From JBQTKD01 sp963703165 (GTDB lineage Bacteria > Actinomycetota > Actinomycetes > Sporichthyales > Sporichthyaceae): 64,000 nucleotides of DNA. The notes beneath the pieces are model-generated. The model saw only the letters and a list, made by a program, of their open reading frames with translations, was not told the DNA's origin and did no database searches. Made by a program: the position numbers and the translations under genes. This document shows positions 16,383 to 25,162 of this stretch, piece by piece (position 1 is the stretch's first letter; each line of letters opens with the position of its first letter). The stretch lies in assembly GCA_963703165.1 (NCBI GenBank), contig OY969798.1, forward strand, positions 4,960,001 through 5,024,000, written 5' to 3'.

Positions 16383-16913
16383 TCAGCGCCGGACGCGAAC
16401 CGGCGTGGCCCCGGGCAGCACGCGCGACCACAGCACCGCGAGCAGCAGGACACCGAGCATGACCTCGACGTGCCAGACCGTGTTCGGTCCCGGCAGGTGA
16501 CCGCGGTGCCACACCCACACTGCGGGCTCCAGGCAGAACGGGCCGGCGACGGCGAAGGCGGCCCACCGCGACCAGGTCCGCCGCCAGTACTGCCCGAGCA
16601 GACCGAACACCGGGCCGCTGACCAGCCCCAGCGCGAACCAGATCGCCTTGCCCTCGTGGAATTTCAGACCGCCCGCGTCCAGGTGCTCGGCGCTCAGATA
16701 GAACGCCGCCAGCGACACCTGGGTGGCGATCAGCCCGAGCGCCACCGCCCCTGACCACCGAACCGTCGTCGCGCCGGCGACGAACGCAAGCAACAGCCAC
16801 GCCGCGGAGGAGTTGCCGAACCAGAACTCCGCAGGGCTGTGTCGGGCCAACCGGAGTTCCACGGCACCGAACATCGCCGCTCCACAGATCACCAGCATGC
16901 TGCGTCGCACCAT
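16383..16913 (-). CDS. DUF6518-like multi-pass membrane protein
   Basis: The 176-residue product has about five membrane segments, beginning MLVICGAAMFGAVELRLA and including AAWLLLAFVAGATTV, AVALGLIATQVSLAAFYL, AIWFALGLVSGPVFGLLG and VEVMLGVLLLAVLWSRVLPG. The family role is unknown. The open frame extends to 17039, but the extra 42 residues are Pro/Arg-rich and look untranslated, so the ATG at 16913 is preferred; the ribosome-binding site there is poor and the start is uncertain. It is divergent from the chaperone operon. Confidence 0.65.
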   Translation of the reverse strand: MVRRSMLVICGAAMFGAVELRLARHSPAEFWFGNSSAAWLLLAFVAGATTVRWSGAVALGLIATQVSLAAFYLSAEHLDAGGLKFHEGKAIWFALGLVSGPVFGLLGQYWRRTWSRWAAFAVAGPFCLEPAVWVWHRGHLPGPNTVWHVEVMLGVLLLAVLWSRVLPGATPVRVRR

Positions 16914-17082
16914 TCCTGAAGTCTGCGATCGGCAGACCCGCCGCTCCAGTCCTCGGCCGTGAAGGTTCTGTGGAGGTTGCCCGGCTCGGACCGCGCCGGG
17001 TGGCGGTGATGTGGCGTCGGAAATACTGAGTTCTTCCATGTCGGGAAGAGGGATACCGGGGACGTAGAGACGGAGCGACGGA

Positions 17083-18633
17083 ATGAGCGAGGCGGCGCAG
17101 CGCGACGTCCACGCTGTCCTGCGGCGGATCCCCGTCCTCGCGACCTACTCGGCGAACCTGTTCCGCATCACCGGCCTGCCCACCGACGCCGGTGCCACGG
17201 CGGTGCGCCGTCGTCGCGAAGAACTCGGCATGGCCGCCCGTCTGGGCAGTGCTCTGCCGAGCCCGTGGGGGGAGCTGGCACCGCACCCGCCACCGGATGC
17301 CGAAGCCGTCAAGGCTGCCTTCGAGGCGTTGACCGGGCCGCTGGTCCGCCTCGTCCACGAGGCCTTCTGGTGCGGCGGCGCCGGCGGATCCCACGACGAC
17401 GCAGTCAGTGCGCACTGCCGCGCGCTGGAGGCCAAGGTCGACTCCGACGACCTCTGGACGGCCGCCCTGTCCGCCTGGACCCGGACCCTGGACACCGACG
17501 AGTTCTGGACGCACCTCGAAGGGCGCGTCCGCGCCATCGACGATCCCCGCGTCACCGACGCCCACGTCGAGGCCCTACGGGTGGCCGTGCCGCGCCGGAT
17601 CCTCGCGTGCAACGCGCAGCTCGCGGTGGCTGCGGCGACCGCCGGGGACGACGTCGAGGTTCGTCGTCAACTCGATCTGTTGGCGGCCTCGCCGTTCCCG
17701 CATCAGTCGGTCCGGGTCGCGTTGCGGGAGGCCTGCGCGGGATCGGTCGACCGACTGCACGACCAGTGCGCGGCCGTCCTGCGGGCCGCCGCCGACGAAC
17801 CGAGCAAGGTCCTGGCCGCCGCCGCCCGCCTGCTCGAGGTCGCTCCGGGTGCCCTGGCCGTGCCCAGCGCCGTGCTGCCCGACGACGACCCGCTGCCCGC
17901 GGCGCTGCACGACGAGGTGGCCTCCGCGGTTGTGCGTGCGGCGGTGGCTCACGTCAACGACGGCGGCGAGGCGGCGGAGGTCGCGCCGCTGCTCGCCCAA
18001 GCCCGTGACCTGGCCCGAGACCACACCTCGGTGGCGGCCGTCGACCGCACCATGGACGACCTCGCCGAGGCCGAGGTCCGCTCGGTGATCGCGCCGTGGC
18101 TGTCCGCGGGGGACCCCAACGGCGCCGTCGAGGTGCTCAAGCAGTGGGCCCAGCGCACCGAGGACCCCGCGCTGCGGGCCCGCCTGCAGTCGATGGTCGA
18201 CGATCCCCGTGCGGTGCGGGCGGAGTTGCTCGACGTGCCGACCCGCTCCCAGTTCCTCGGCTGCGGGGTGCGGCCGTTCGGCCACCGGGCCGAGGCGGAC
18301 GACACCTGGGTGGAGACCCGTTACGTCACCGTCTTCTGGGTACCTGTCCATTCATTGGCGTCGTACCTGTCCGACGAGGAGTACGTGTACGCGAAGGTGC
18401 CGTTCTCCCCGTGGGCACGACGCCTGAGGTTCGCGTTGCCCTTCGCGGCGGTGCTGGCGTTGGTGTTCGCGGTGCTCGGCATCTGGGTCGATCTGGCGGC
18501 AGCTGCCGCGGTGACGGTGGTACTGGCTGCCGCCGGCTTCTCCCGCCGTCAGCAGCAGCGGCAGTACCTCGACGAGGAGATCGGCAAGCGCAGCAGAACT
18601 GACGCGGTATCAGGTGGGGTCGGGCATGGGTGA
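17083..18633 (+). CDS. J-like membrane protein of an accessory Hsp70 system
   Basis: The 516-residue product is the first gene of a three-gene overlapping unit with a GrpE-like and an Hsp70 gene. Residues about 20-110 (NLFRITGLPTDAGATAVRRR, then AFEALTGPLVRLVHEAFW) resemble a J-domain-like helical module, but there is no HPD motif. The centre (110-370) is Ala-rich and helical, possibly TPR-like. A block with FLGCGVRPFGHRAEADDTWV and TRYVTVFWVPVHSLASYL follows. Residues 450-486 form one or two membrane helices, and the tail is charged. By position it could recruit the Hsp70 to the membrane (inference). The family is unnamed as far as I can tell. Confidence 0.75.
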   Translation: MSEAAQRDVHAVLRRIPVLATYSANLFRITGLPTDAGATAVRRRREELGMAARLGSALPSPWGELAPHPPPDAEAVKAAFEALTGPLVRLVHEAFWCGGAGGSHDDAVSAHCRALEAKVDSDDLWTAALSAWTRTLDTDEFWTHLEGRVRAIDDPRVTDAHVEALRVAVPRRILACNAQLAVAAATAGDDVEVRRQLDLLAASPFPHQSVRVALREACAGSVDRLHDQCAAVLRAAADEPSKVLAAAARLLEVAPGALAVPSAVLPDDDPLPAALHDEVASAVVRAAVAHVNDGGEAAEVAPLLAQARDLARDHTSVAAVDRTMDDLAEAEVRSVIAPWLSAGDPNGAVEVLKQWAQRTEDPALRARLQSMVDDPRAVRAELLDVPTRSQFLGCGVRPFGHRAEADDTWVETRYVTVFWVPVHSLASYLSDEEYVYAKVPFSPWARRLRFALPFAAVLALVFAVLGIWVDLAAAAAVTVVLAAAGFSRRQQQRQYLDEEIGKRSRTDAVSGGVGHG

Positions 18634-18994
18634 GCAGAACGGGTCCGACGCCGCGCTGGCCGATGCCCTGACGAATCTGTGGCGGACCTCGCGCAAGCTC
18701 AGCGCCGCGGAGCAGGAGAGTTCGGCGTCCGCCCGGCAGGCTGCGCGGCACCTGCGTGCGGCCTGCGACGCCTTCGCGCAGGCGGGCCTGTCCTTCCAGG
18801 ACCACGACGGGGTGCCCTTCGACCCGGGCATGGCCCTGGAGGTCATCGCCTACGAACCGCGCCCCGACGTTCGCTCCGACGTCGTGGTGGAGACCGTGCG
18901 ACCCTGCGTGTACTCCGGTGAGCAACGCATTCAGGTCGGCCAGGTCATCGTGGCTCGACCGGAGACGAAGAAGGACAGAAAGGCACGGTCGTGA
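18626..18994 (+). CDS. GrpE-like small partner of the accessory Hsp70
   Basis: The 122-residue product has a helical N-terminus (ALADALTNLWRTSRKLSAAEQ and ASARQAARHLRAACDAFAQAG). The C-terminal block (MALEVIAYEPRPDVRSDVVV, ETVRPCVYSGEQRIQVGQVI) resembles the beta-wing of GrpE, the nucleotide-exchange factor of Hsp70. It is much shorter than housekeeping GrpE (about 180-230 residues). The ATG at 18626 overlaps the upstream stop by 8 nt and the GTG of the Hsp70 gene overlaps its own stop by 4 nt, so the three proteins are probably made together. Confidence 0.72.
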   Translation: MGEQNGSDAALADALTNLWRTSRKLSAAEQESSASARQAARHLRAACDAFAQAGLSFQDHDGVPFDPGMALEVIAYEPRPDVRSDVVVETVRPCVYSGEQRIQVGQVIVARPETKKDRKARS

Positions 18995-21492
18995 CCAGGG
19001 AGACCATCGACGTCGGCATCGACCTCGGGACCACCAACAGTGCGTTGGCGCTGGCCTCCGGCGCCGACGCGACCGTCATCCGCAACACGTGGCAGCGCGA
19101 GTTCACCCCGTCCGCGGTCTACGTCTCCGAGAACGGCAACGTCTACGTCGGCGAGGAGGCCCGCGGTCGCCTCGAACGCGACCCGGCCAACGCATGCGGT
19201 GAGTTCAAGCTGCAGATGGGTTCACCCGGCGAGCACAAACTTTTCGAGGCCTCCGGGCGTCGGATGACCCCGGAGGATCTGTCCGCCGAGGTGCTCAAGT
19301 CGCTGCGCGCGGACCTGCAACGCACCACCGACGAGCAGGCCGCCTGCGCCGTCATCACCGTGCCGGCGGCGTTCTCCCTCGACCAGTGCGACGCCACCCG
19401 TCGGGCCGCCGCGTTGGCCGGCTTCGAGTACGCCCCGCTCGTGCAGGAGCCGACCGCGGCCGCCTGGGCCTACGCAGGCTCCGCGGAGGACCGCAAGGCG
19501 TTCTGGTTGGTCTATGACTTCGGCGGGGGCACGTTCGACGCCGCGGTGATCAACGTCCGCGAAGGTGAGTTCGGTGTGGTCAACCACGCCGGCGACAACT
19601 TCCTCGGCGGCAAGCTCATCGACTGGGCGCTGGTCGACGAACTGCTCGCGCCGGCTGTCGCCAAGGAGCACGGCCTGGAGGATCTCAGCCGCGGCAACCG
19701 TCGCTGGGCCGGGAACATCGCCAAGCTCAAGCACGCCGCGGAATCGGCGAAGATCGCGCTCTCGGCCGGTGAGGTGACCGAGGTCCGCGTCGAGTTGCTC
19801 GACGGTGAGGGCCGTCCGTTCGAGTTCGTCCGCGAGGTCAGCCGTCGAGAGCTCGAGAAGTTCACCGAGCCGCTCTACACCCGGTCGGTGAACCTGTGCC
19901 GTCGTGCGTTGGCGGAGAAGGGCCTCGGCGCCGGCGACATCGAACGCGTGGTGCTTGTCGGGGGAGCGACGCTGTCCCCGGGTCTACGCGAACGGCTGGC
20001 CGATCCGGGCGAGGGCCTCGGCATTCCGCTGGACCACACGATGGACGCGATCACCGTCGTGGCCCGCGGGGCCGCGGTGTTCGCCGGCACCCAACGGGTG
20101 CCGAAGAAAGCGGGCGCTGCCAAGGCGGTGGACGCGGTCAGCCTCGACCTCGAGCACAAGACCGTCGGGTCCGACGACGAACCGTTGGTCGGTGGGCGCG
20201 CGAGCGGCCAGGCGCCCGGCACGGACTGGGCCGGTTGCACGATCGAGTTCACCAACGATGCGTCCCGGCCGCCGTGGCGCTCCGGCCGCATCGAGCTGGC
20301 CGCGGACGGAGCTTTCTTCACCCGGCTGCGGGCGCAGACCCGCACCAGCAACACCTACCGGATCGAACTGCGCGACCCCCGCGGCAGCACCATGCCCTCC
20401 GAACCCGAACAACTGACGTATCGTCATGCCCCGCTGGTCGGTGGCGCGGCGGTGCTCACGCACTCCGTCGGGGTGGGCCTGGCCGACAAGTCGGTGCGCT
20501 GGCTGCTGGAGAAGGGCACCGAACTGCCTGCGCGGCATCGGATCGTGCTGTCCACGACGGTGAAGGTCAGCGCGCAGTCCGGTGACGGATTGATCCGGGT
20601 CCCGCTCGTCGAGGGCGAACGGCCGCGCGCGGACCGCAACACCCTCATCGGGCGTCTGGAGGTCCACCCCCGCCAGATGGTCCGCGATGTCCCCGCCGGC
20701 AGCGACGTGGAGATCTCGGTGGAGATCGACGCCAGCCGCACAGTGCGGGCCGAGGCCTACGTGCCGGTGCTCGACGCCGACTTCGAGATCACCGTCGAAC
20801 TGGGTCGCACGCAGACCCCGTCAGCTGGCGCGTTGCGTGAGCACCTTTCCGCGGTGTCCGACCGTGCGCACGAGGTCCGCCGCGCCGTTGCGGACCTCCC
20901 CGTGCCCGAGGCCACCCGCACCCTCGACCGCCTGCACGCCGAAGCGGTGCTCGAGGAGGCCGGCCGGCTGCTGCGCGCCGCCGAGGTCGACCCGGTCGCG
21001 GGCGCCAACTGCCACGCCCGCCTGCTCGACGCCGAGACAATGCTCGACGACGTCGAGGACGCCCTACAACTGCCCGCGTTGATGGAGCGAGTCCGCAAGT
21101 TGCGCGAGGTCGTTGCCCGCAAGGTCGAGGTCGGTGGCACCGACGACGACAAGGACGACCTCGCCGCCGCCGACGCCGTCGCCGCCACGGCGTTGGCCAA
21201 CCGCGACCGCGCGGTCCTGCGTCGACAGGCCGACGTGCTCATGGAGATCGGCGCCCGTCTGCTGCGCCGCACCGGGAAGATGGAGGCCCTCGTCTTCGAG
21301 GACCTCCGCCGCGTCCTGGCCAAGTCGAAGAACGACGAGGTCAAGCGCCTCATCGCGCGCGGCCGCACCGCCGTCAGCCACCGCGACCCCGCCGAACTCG
21401 CCGTCGTCAACGCCGAACTCCGCAAGCGCCTGCCCAAGGGCCGCCCCGGCACCCAAGCGCCCGCGGCCTTCAGTACCGTCGACGAGGGCTGA
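18991..21492 (+). CDS. Divergent Hsp70-family chaperone
   Basis: This 833-residue protein is longer than DnaK (about 620). The ATPase domain (1-370) is intact: GIDLGTTNSALALASG at 9-24, VITVPAAFS near 121-129, EPTAAAWAYAG at 153, VYDFGGGTFDAAVI at 174-187 and the adenosine motif VVLVGGATLSPG at 320-331. Residues 380-480 are an insertion rich in predicted strands. A SBD-beta-like segment follows (SVGVGLADKSVRWLLEKG, LPARHRIVLSTTVKV). The last 210 residues are helical and charged. It lacks a DnaK-type acidic tail. It is not the housekeeping dnaK; with its two overlapping upstream genes it forms a separate chaperone machine of unknown clients. Confidence 0.9.
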   Translation: MTRETIDVGIDLGTTNSALALASGADATVIRNTWQREFTPSAVYVSENGNVYVGEEARGRLERDPANACGEFKLQMGSPGEHKLFEASGRRMTPEDLSAEVLKSLRADLQRTTDEQAACAVITVPAAFSLDQCDATRRAAALAGFEYAPLVQEPTAAAWAYAGSAEDRKAFWLVYDFGGGTFDAAVINVREGEFGVVNHAGDNFLGGKLIDWALVDELLAPAVAKEHGLEDLSRGNRRWAGNIAKLKHAAESAKIALSAGEVTEVRVELLDGEGRPFEFVREVSRRELEKFTEPLYTRSVNLCRRALAEKGLGAGDIERVVLVGGATLSPGLRERLADPGEGLGIPLDHTMDAITVVARGAAVFAGTQRVPKKAGAAKAVDAVSLDLEHKTVGSDDEPLVGGRASGQAPGTDWAGCTIEFTNDASRPPWRSGRIELAADGAFFTRLRAQTRTSNTYRIELRDPRGSTMPSEPEQLTYRHAPLVGGAAVLTHSVGVGLADKSVRWLLEKGTELPARHRIVLSTTVKVSAQSGDGLIRVPLVEGERPRADRNTLIGRLEVHPRQMVRDVPAGSDVEISVEIDASRTVRAEAYVPVLDADFEITVELGRTQTPSAGALREHLSAVSDRAHEVRRAVADLPVPEATRTLDRLHAEAVLEEAGRLLRAAEVDPVAGANCHARLLDAETMLDDVEDALQLPALMERVRKLREVVARKVEVGGTDDDKDDLAAADAVAATALANRDRAVLRRQADVLMEIGARLLRRTGKMEALVFEDLRRVLAKSKNDEVKRLIARGRTAVSHRDPAELAVVNAELRKRLPKGRPGTQAPAAFSTVDEG

Positions 21493-21499
21493 CGCTACA

Positions 21500-23167
21500 T
21501 CAGAAGAAAGCGTGCTCGGCCGCCGGAGCGGGCTTCGCGTCCGGGACCGGCGGCACAGGTAGGTCGGGTGCGGGCAACAACTCGGGCGCGGGCGGTGTCG
21601 CGTCGGCCTCGGCCTCGGTGTGGTCTTGCACGCCGAACAGGATGCTGGTCGGCAGGGCTCGAGCGGGCAGGAACTTGAGGGCGGCCGCGGCACCGAGCAG
21701 GCAGACGAAGGCCGAGACGAGGGCGCCGGCCTTGAAGCCGTCCATGAAGGCCAGCCGGATCGCGGAGGCGACGGCCGAAGTCTGCTCGCCGGAGGCGGCC
21801 GCGACGTGCAGGGCGGCGAGGACCGACTCGGAAGCCTGCTCGCGCAGGGGTTCGGCGACGCCGAGGTCGGCGAGGCGGTCCTCGACGTTCGGGGCATAGA
21901 CCGACGCCATCACCGAACCGACGACCGCGACCCCCAAGGTGCCGCCCACCTCGCGGGTCGTGTCGTTGACCGCCGAGCCGGCACCGACCTTCGCCGGGGG
22001 CAGGGCACCCATGATCGCCTCGGTGGCCGGGCCGCTGACGAACGCGAGACCCGCGGCCATCAGGCTCATCGAGGTGACGATGATGCCCCAGTAGGGGCTG
22101 TCGACCCCGGCGGTGGCGGCGAGACCGAAGCCCGACGCCATCAGCCACAGCCCGACGACAACCACCTTCGTGGTGCCCACCCACCGCATCAGCAGGATCG
22201 CGACCGGCGAGAAAACCATGGTGACGATCGCGAACGGCAACGTGCACAGCCCGGCCCGCAGCGGTCCCCACCCCTGCACCGCCTGGAAGTACTGGGTGAC
22301 CATGAAGATGAACCCGAACAGGCCGAAGAAGGCGATCGAGATCGCACCGGCGGCGGCAGAGAACCGGGGGTTCGTGAACAGCCGCACGTCGAGCAGCGGA
22401 TCCGGGCGGGTCGACTCCCACAGCACGAAGCCGCCGATGAGGACAGCGGCCGCGGTCAGGTCGGCGATCGACGTGGCGGAGAGCCACCCGCGTGCCGGCG
22501 CCTCGATCAGCGCCCACACCAGCATGCCGACCGCGGCGATCGAGCCGATCGCGCCGGGGACGTCGAGCTTGCCGGGCCGGGGGTCGCTGGACTCGGGGAC
22601 GAACACGGCGTTGAGCCCCAGGGCGAGCAGCGCCAACGGGATGTTGATGAGGAAGACCGAGCCCCACGCGAAGTGCTCGAGCAGCAGCCCCCCGATGGGC
22701 GGCCCGAGCGCGACGGCGACGCCCGTCGTCCCGGCCCAGATGCCGACGGCCATCGCCCGCTCACGCGGGTCGGTGAACGTCCAGGTGATGATGGCCAAGG
22801 TGGCCGGGTAGATCATCGCGGCGGCGATGCCCATGGCTGCGCGGGCGCCGATGAGGGCGTCGATGTTCGGTGCGAAGGCCGCGAGCAACCCCGTGACCGC
22901 GAACAACGCGAGGCCGAGTTGCAGAATGCGGCGGCGCCCCACGCGGTCGGCGAGGTAGCCGAACATCAGCAACAGGCCGGCGAAGACCAGCGTGTAGGCG
23001 TCGACGATCCACTGCAGCTGACTGGTCGAGGCGCTGAGCTCGGTGCTGATCGTAGGAAGGGCGACGTTCACGATCGTGACGTCCATCAGCGCCATCAGCA
23101 CGCTCAGGCAGATGACGGCCAGGATCAACCAGCGCCGATCGTGGATCCGCGGATCGTCCGGACGCAC
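21500..23167 (-). CDS. MFS drug exporter, DHA2 (EmrB/QacA) family
   Basis: This 14-helix proton antiporter has 555 residues. Motif C-like and motif A sequences are visible: LMDVTIVNVALPTISTEL in helix 1, FGYLADRVGRRRILQLGL between helices 2 and 3, and GIWAGTTGVAVALGPPIGGL in helix 5. The cytoplasmic tail is Pro-rich. The GTG at 23167 has AGGAGGTG just upstream, so the longer frame to 23275 is not used. It is divergent from a TetR-type regulator with an operator-like palindrome between them, so substrate-induced export of a toxic compound is likely (family inference). Confidence 0.92.
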   Translation of the reverse strand: MRPDDPRIHDRRWLILAVICLSVLMALMDVTIVNVALPTISTELSASTSQLQWIVDAYTLVFAGLLLMFGYLADRVGRRRILQLGLALFAVTGLLAAFAPNIDALIGARAAMGIAAAMIYPATLAIITWTFTDPRERAMAVGIWAGTTGVAVALGPPIGGLLLEHFAWGSVFLINIPLALLALGLNAVFVPESSDPRPGKLDVPGAIGSIAAVGMLVWALIEAPARGWLSATSIADLTAAAVLIGGFVLWESTRPDPLLDVRLFTNPRFSAAAGAISIAFFGLFGFIFMVTQYFQAVQGWGPLRAGLCTLPFAIVTMVFSPVAILLMRWVGTTKVVVVGLWLMASGFGLAATAGVDSPYWGIIVTSMSLMAAGLAFVSGPATEAIMGALPPAKVGAGSAVNDTTREVGGTLGVAVVGSVMASVYAPNVEDRLADLGVAEPLREQASESVLAALHVAAASGEQTSAVASAIRLAFMDGFKAGALVSAFVCLLGAAAALKFLPARALPTSILFGVQDHTEAEADATPPAPELLPAPDLPVPPVPDAKPAPAAEHAFF

Positions 23168-23183
23168 CGCGCCACCTCCTGTA

Positions 23184-23194
23184 GACCAGTGGTC
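23184..23194. promoter_or_regulatory. Operator candidate between the MFS exporter and TetR genes
   Basis: GACCAGTGGTC is a perfect palindrome, and half-site TGGTCCA recurs at 23191-23197 and 23211-23217. It lies in the 76-nt divergent spacer beside a CATAAT -10-like box, where a TetR repressor would control both genes. Confidence 0.6.
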
Positions 23195-23243
23195 CATAAT
23201 TGTGGCACGCTGGTCCAGGACAGGCAAACGGGGAAGGAATCCC

Positions 23244-23873
23244 ATGCGCTCAGGGCAGGATGGGCCGGTGGTCACCGAGGCGAGTAGTCAGCCGCGCGGC
23301 ACCCGCACGCCCAGCCTCGACGTGGAGGCCGCTCTGCTGCGCGCCGCCGACGCGATGCTGCGCCGTGAAGGCTGGTCCGGACTGTCGGCGCGCGCGATCG
23401 CAGCCGACGCCGGCGTCGCCCGGATGGGCATCTACAACCGCTTCGGAGGCATGGACGGTCTGATCGACGCCCTGCTCATCCGCGGCTGGGACGACCTGGC
23501 CGCCGCCATCGCGGCGCCGGGGGAGCACGAGGCGGTGCAACGCCTGATCGCGAGCGGGCGGGCTTACCGACAGTGGGGTCTGGCCAATCCCCAGTACTAC
23601 GAAGCCATGTTCCTGACCGCGCGTTCCTTCGCCTCACCCAAGGTGCTGCAGCACGCGATGGCGACCTTCAACGTGCTCGTCGACCACGTCGAGTACGGCA
23701 TGGCGACCGGAGCTTTCGTCCCGGGCGACGCTTTCGAGACCGCGCAGTTGTTGTTGAACGCGACTCACGGAGCGATCGCGTTCGAACTCAGCGAGGTCGT
23801 GCTGGTCTCCGATCCTGCGGCCACCTACGACCGCATGCTCCACATGCTGGTCCGCGGCCTCCGCACCGACTGA
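23244..23873 (+). CDS. TetR/AcrR-family transcriptional regulator
   Basis: The 209-residue protein has an N-terminal helix-turn-helix: LLRAADAMLRREGWSGLSAR, AIAADAGVARMGIYNRFGGM. A helical ligand-binding domain with the TetR_C-type WHG-like pattern follows (QWGLANPQYYEAMFL). The ATG at 23244 has GGGAAGGAA about 6 nt upstream; the frame upstream crosses the operator and is not used. It probably represses itself and the divergent MFS exporter. Confidence 0.9.
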   Translation: MRSGQDGPVVTEASSQPRGTRTPSLDVEAALLRAADAMLRREGWSGLSARAIAADAGVARMGIYNRFGGMDGLIDALLIRGWDDLAAAIAAPGEHEAVQRLIASGRAYRQWGLANPQYYEAMFLTARSFASPKVLQHAMATFNVLVDHVEYGMATGAFVPGDAFETAQLLLNATHGAIAFELSEVVLVSDPAATYDRMLHMLVRGLRTD

Positions 23874-23909
23874 CGCAACGTCAGCCTCGCTCTCGGCGGT
23901 GACACCTTA

Positions 23910-23980
23910 GGGACGTCGTCCCTTACAGCAGCATGTCAGCCCGAGTACCGGCTGACATGCTGCTGCACGGGCTGACATGC
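23910..23980. repeat. Cluster of inverted repeats after the TetR gene
   Basis: AGGGAC/GTCCCT surround GTC at 23909-23923. CAGCAGCATGTCAGCC (23926-23941) and GGCTGACATGCTGCTG (23950-23965) are perfect 16-bp arms with an 8-nt loop, and GGCTGACATGC occurs a third time at 23970-23980. The cluster lies between the convergent TetR and L,D-transpeptidase genes and may act as a two-way terminator, but the third copy is not explained by that. Confidence 0.65.
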
Positions 23981-23998
23981 CCGCGCCGGGTTGACCGC

Positions 23999-25162
23999 TC
24001 AGAGGTCCTCGAGGTCGTAGTTGCCCGTGAGCCACTGGCTCCAGGGGACGTTCCAGTCCTGGTAACGGTTCCACAGGGTGGTGAAGGGCTTCGGCGAGCC
24101 GGTGGTGACGACGGCGTCGCCGAGGATCGTGTTGTTGTAGAGCCACTTCATGTCGTCGAGGTTCATGCCCACGCAGCCGTGGCTGGTGTTGCCGGCGCCG
24201 ACGGTCGTGTTCCACGGGGCATCGTGGATGAACTCACCCGAGTTCGTCAGGCGCATCGCGTAGTCCGACCTGAGGGTGTACTCCTCCGGGGCGTCGATCT
24301 CCTCGTTGGTCCAGGTCTTGCCGCGGACCTTGTCCATGATCACCTTGGTGCCGTTGCGGGTCTCCCAGCCTTCCTTCCCGGTCGACACCGGGAAGCTTCG
24401 GACCTTCTCGCCGTCGCGCAGCACAGTCATCCGGTGCTTGTTCACGTCGACCTTGATGATCTGCTCGCGCCCGACCTGAAAGCCCGAGGTGGTGTTCGCG
24501 ATGCCCCACAGGCCATTGCCCGCGTAGACGCCGGCCAGGTTCGAGTTCAGCGTCACCTTGGTGTTGGCGGGCCAGAATTCCCGGGGTCGGAAGTCGACGG
24601 TATAGGCGTCGATCCAGTACCAGGCGCCCTCGACGTGCGGTTCGGTGCGCACCGACAGCGCCGCGGTGACGGTGCGTCGGTTCAGCACCGGCCGGTTGAA
24701 GGTGACGACCATCGGGTACGCGACACCGACGGTGGATCCGGCGGCGGGGGCGGACAGCGTGGCGCGTAGTTGCTGGGTGGTCGGCAGCAACTTCGTGGTG
24801 AACGCCGACGTCGCCGAGGCCACTCCCTCCGCACCGAGGGCGGCCGCAGCCACCGAGTAGGACTGACCCGGGATCAGGCTGGAGGCCGACGTCCAGGCGG
24901 TGCGGTCGGAGTTGTAGGAACCCTCAAGGTAGCGGCCGGTGGAGTCGCTCAGGTCCACGTGTCGCAGCGTGCTGTGCTCCGCGGTCACCGTGACCTTCCC
25001 GTCCAGCGCGACGTCCGACATGCCGTCCGTCGGGCTGATCCGGACCGCGGCCGGCGCCGCCGGGACAGGGTTGGTCTCCGGCGGTGCGTCGGCCTTGGCC
25101 CCGGCACATCCGGCGAGCAGAAACGCCACTGCGCATGCAGCGGTCACACGGGAAAGTCGCAT
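23999..25162 (-). CDS. L,D-transpeptidase lipoprotein, second of a tandem pair
   Basis: The 387-residue product has a lipoprotein signal (FLLAGCAG, lipidated Cys about residue 20). Two Ig-like modules follow, and then an ErfK/YbiS/YcfS/YnhG catalytic domain like that of mycobacterial LdtMt2: KVDVNKHRMTVLRDGEKVRS, FIHDAPWN with the catalytic His, and the catalytic Cys in TSHGCVGMNLDDM. It makes 3-3 peptidoglycan cross-links outside the membrane. Its ATG at 25162-25160 shares one base with the stop of the upstream paralogue (TGATG), so translation is coupled. The C-terminal WNRYQDWNVPWSQWLTGNY is shared with the paralogue. Confidence 0.93.
   Translation of the reverse strand: MRLSRVTAACAVAFLLAGCAGAKADAPPETNPVPAAPAAVRISPTDGMSDVALDGKVTVTAEHSTLRHVDLSDSTGRYLEGSYNSDRTAWTSASSLIPGQSYSVAAAALGAEGVASATSAFTTKLLPTTQQLRATLSAPAAGSTVGVAYPMVVTFNRPVLNRRTVTAALSVRTEPHVEGAWYWIDAYTVDFRPREFWPANTKVTLNSNLAGVYAGNGLWGIANTTSGFQVGREQIIKVDVNKHRMTVLRDGEKVRSFPVSTGKEGWETRNGTKVIMDKVRGKTWTNEEIDAPEEYTLRSDYAMRLTNSGEFIHDAPWNTTVGAGNTSHGCVGMNLDDMKWLYNNTILGDAVVTTGSPKPFTTLWNRYQDWNVPWSQWLTGNYDLEDL

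Noticed and set aside
17083..17400. N-terminus of the first chaperone gene as a true J domain
   Set aside because: There is no HPD tripeptide; HPPPD occurs in a different position, so I call it only J-like.
18991..21492. Housekeeping dnaK
   Set aside because: It lacks the DnaK C-terminal tail, has an extra inserted region and 833 residues, and is not followed by canonical grpE-dnaJ.
21620..23287. A 555-codon plus-strand frame across the MFS exporter
   Set aside because: It is the antisense of a clear 14-helix transporter and would cross the divergent operator; the translation is charged and shows no domain.
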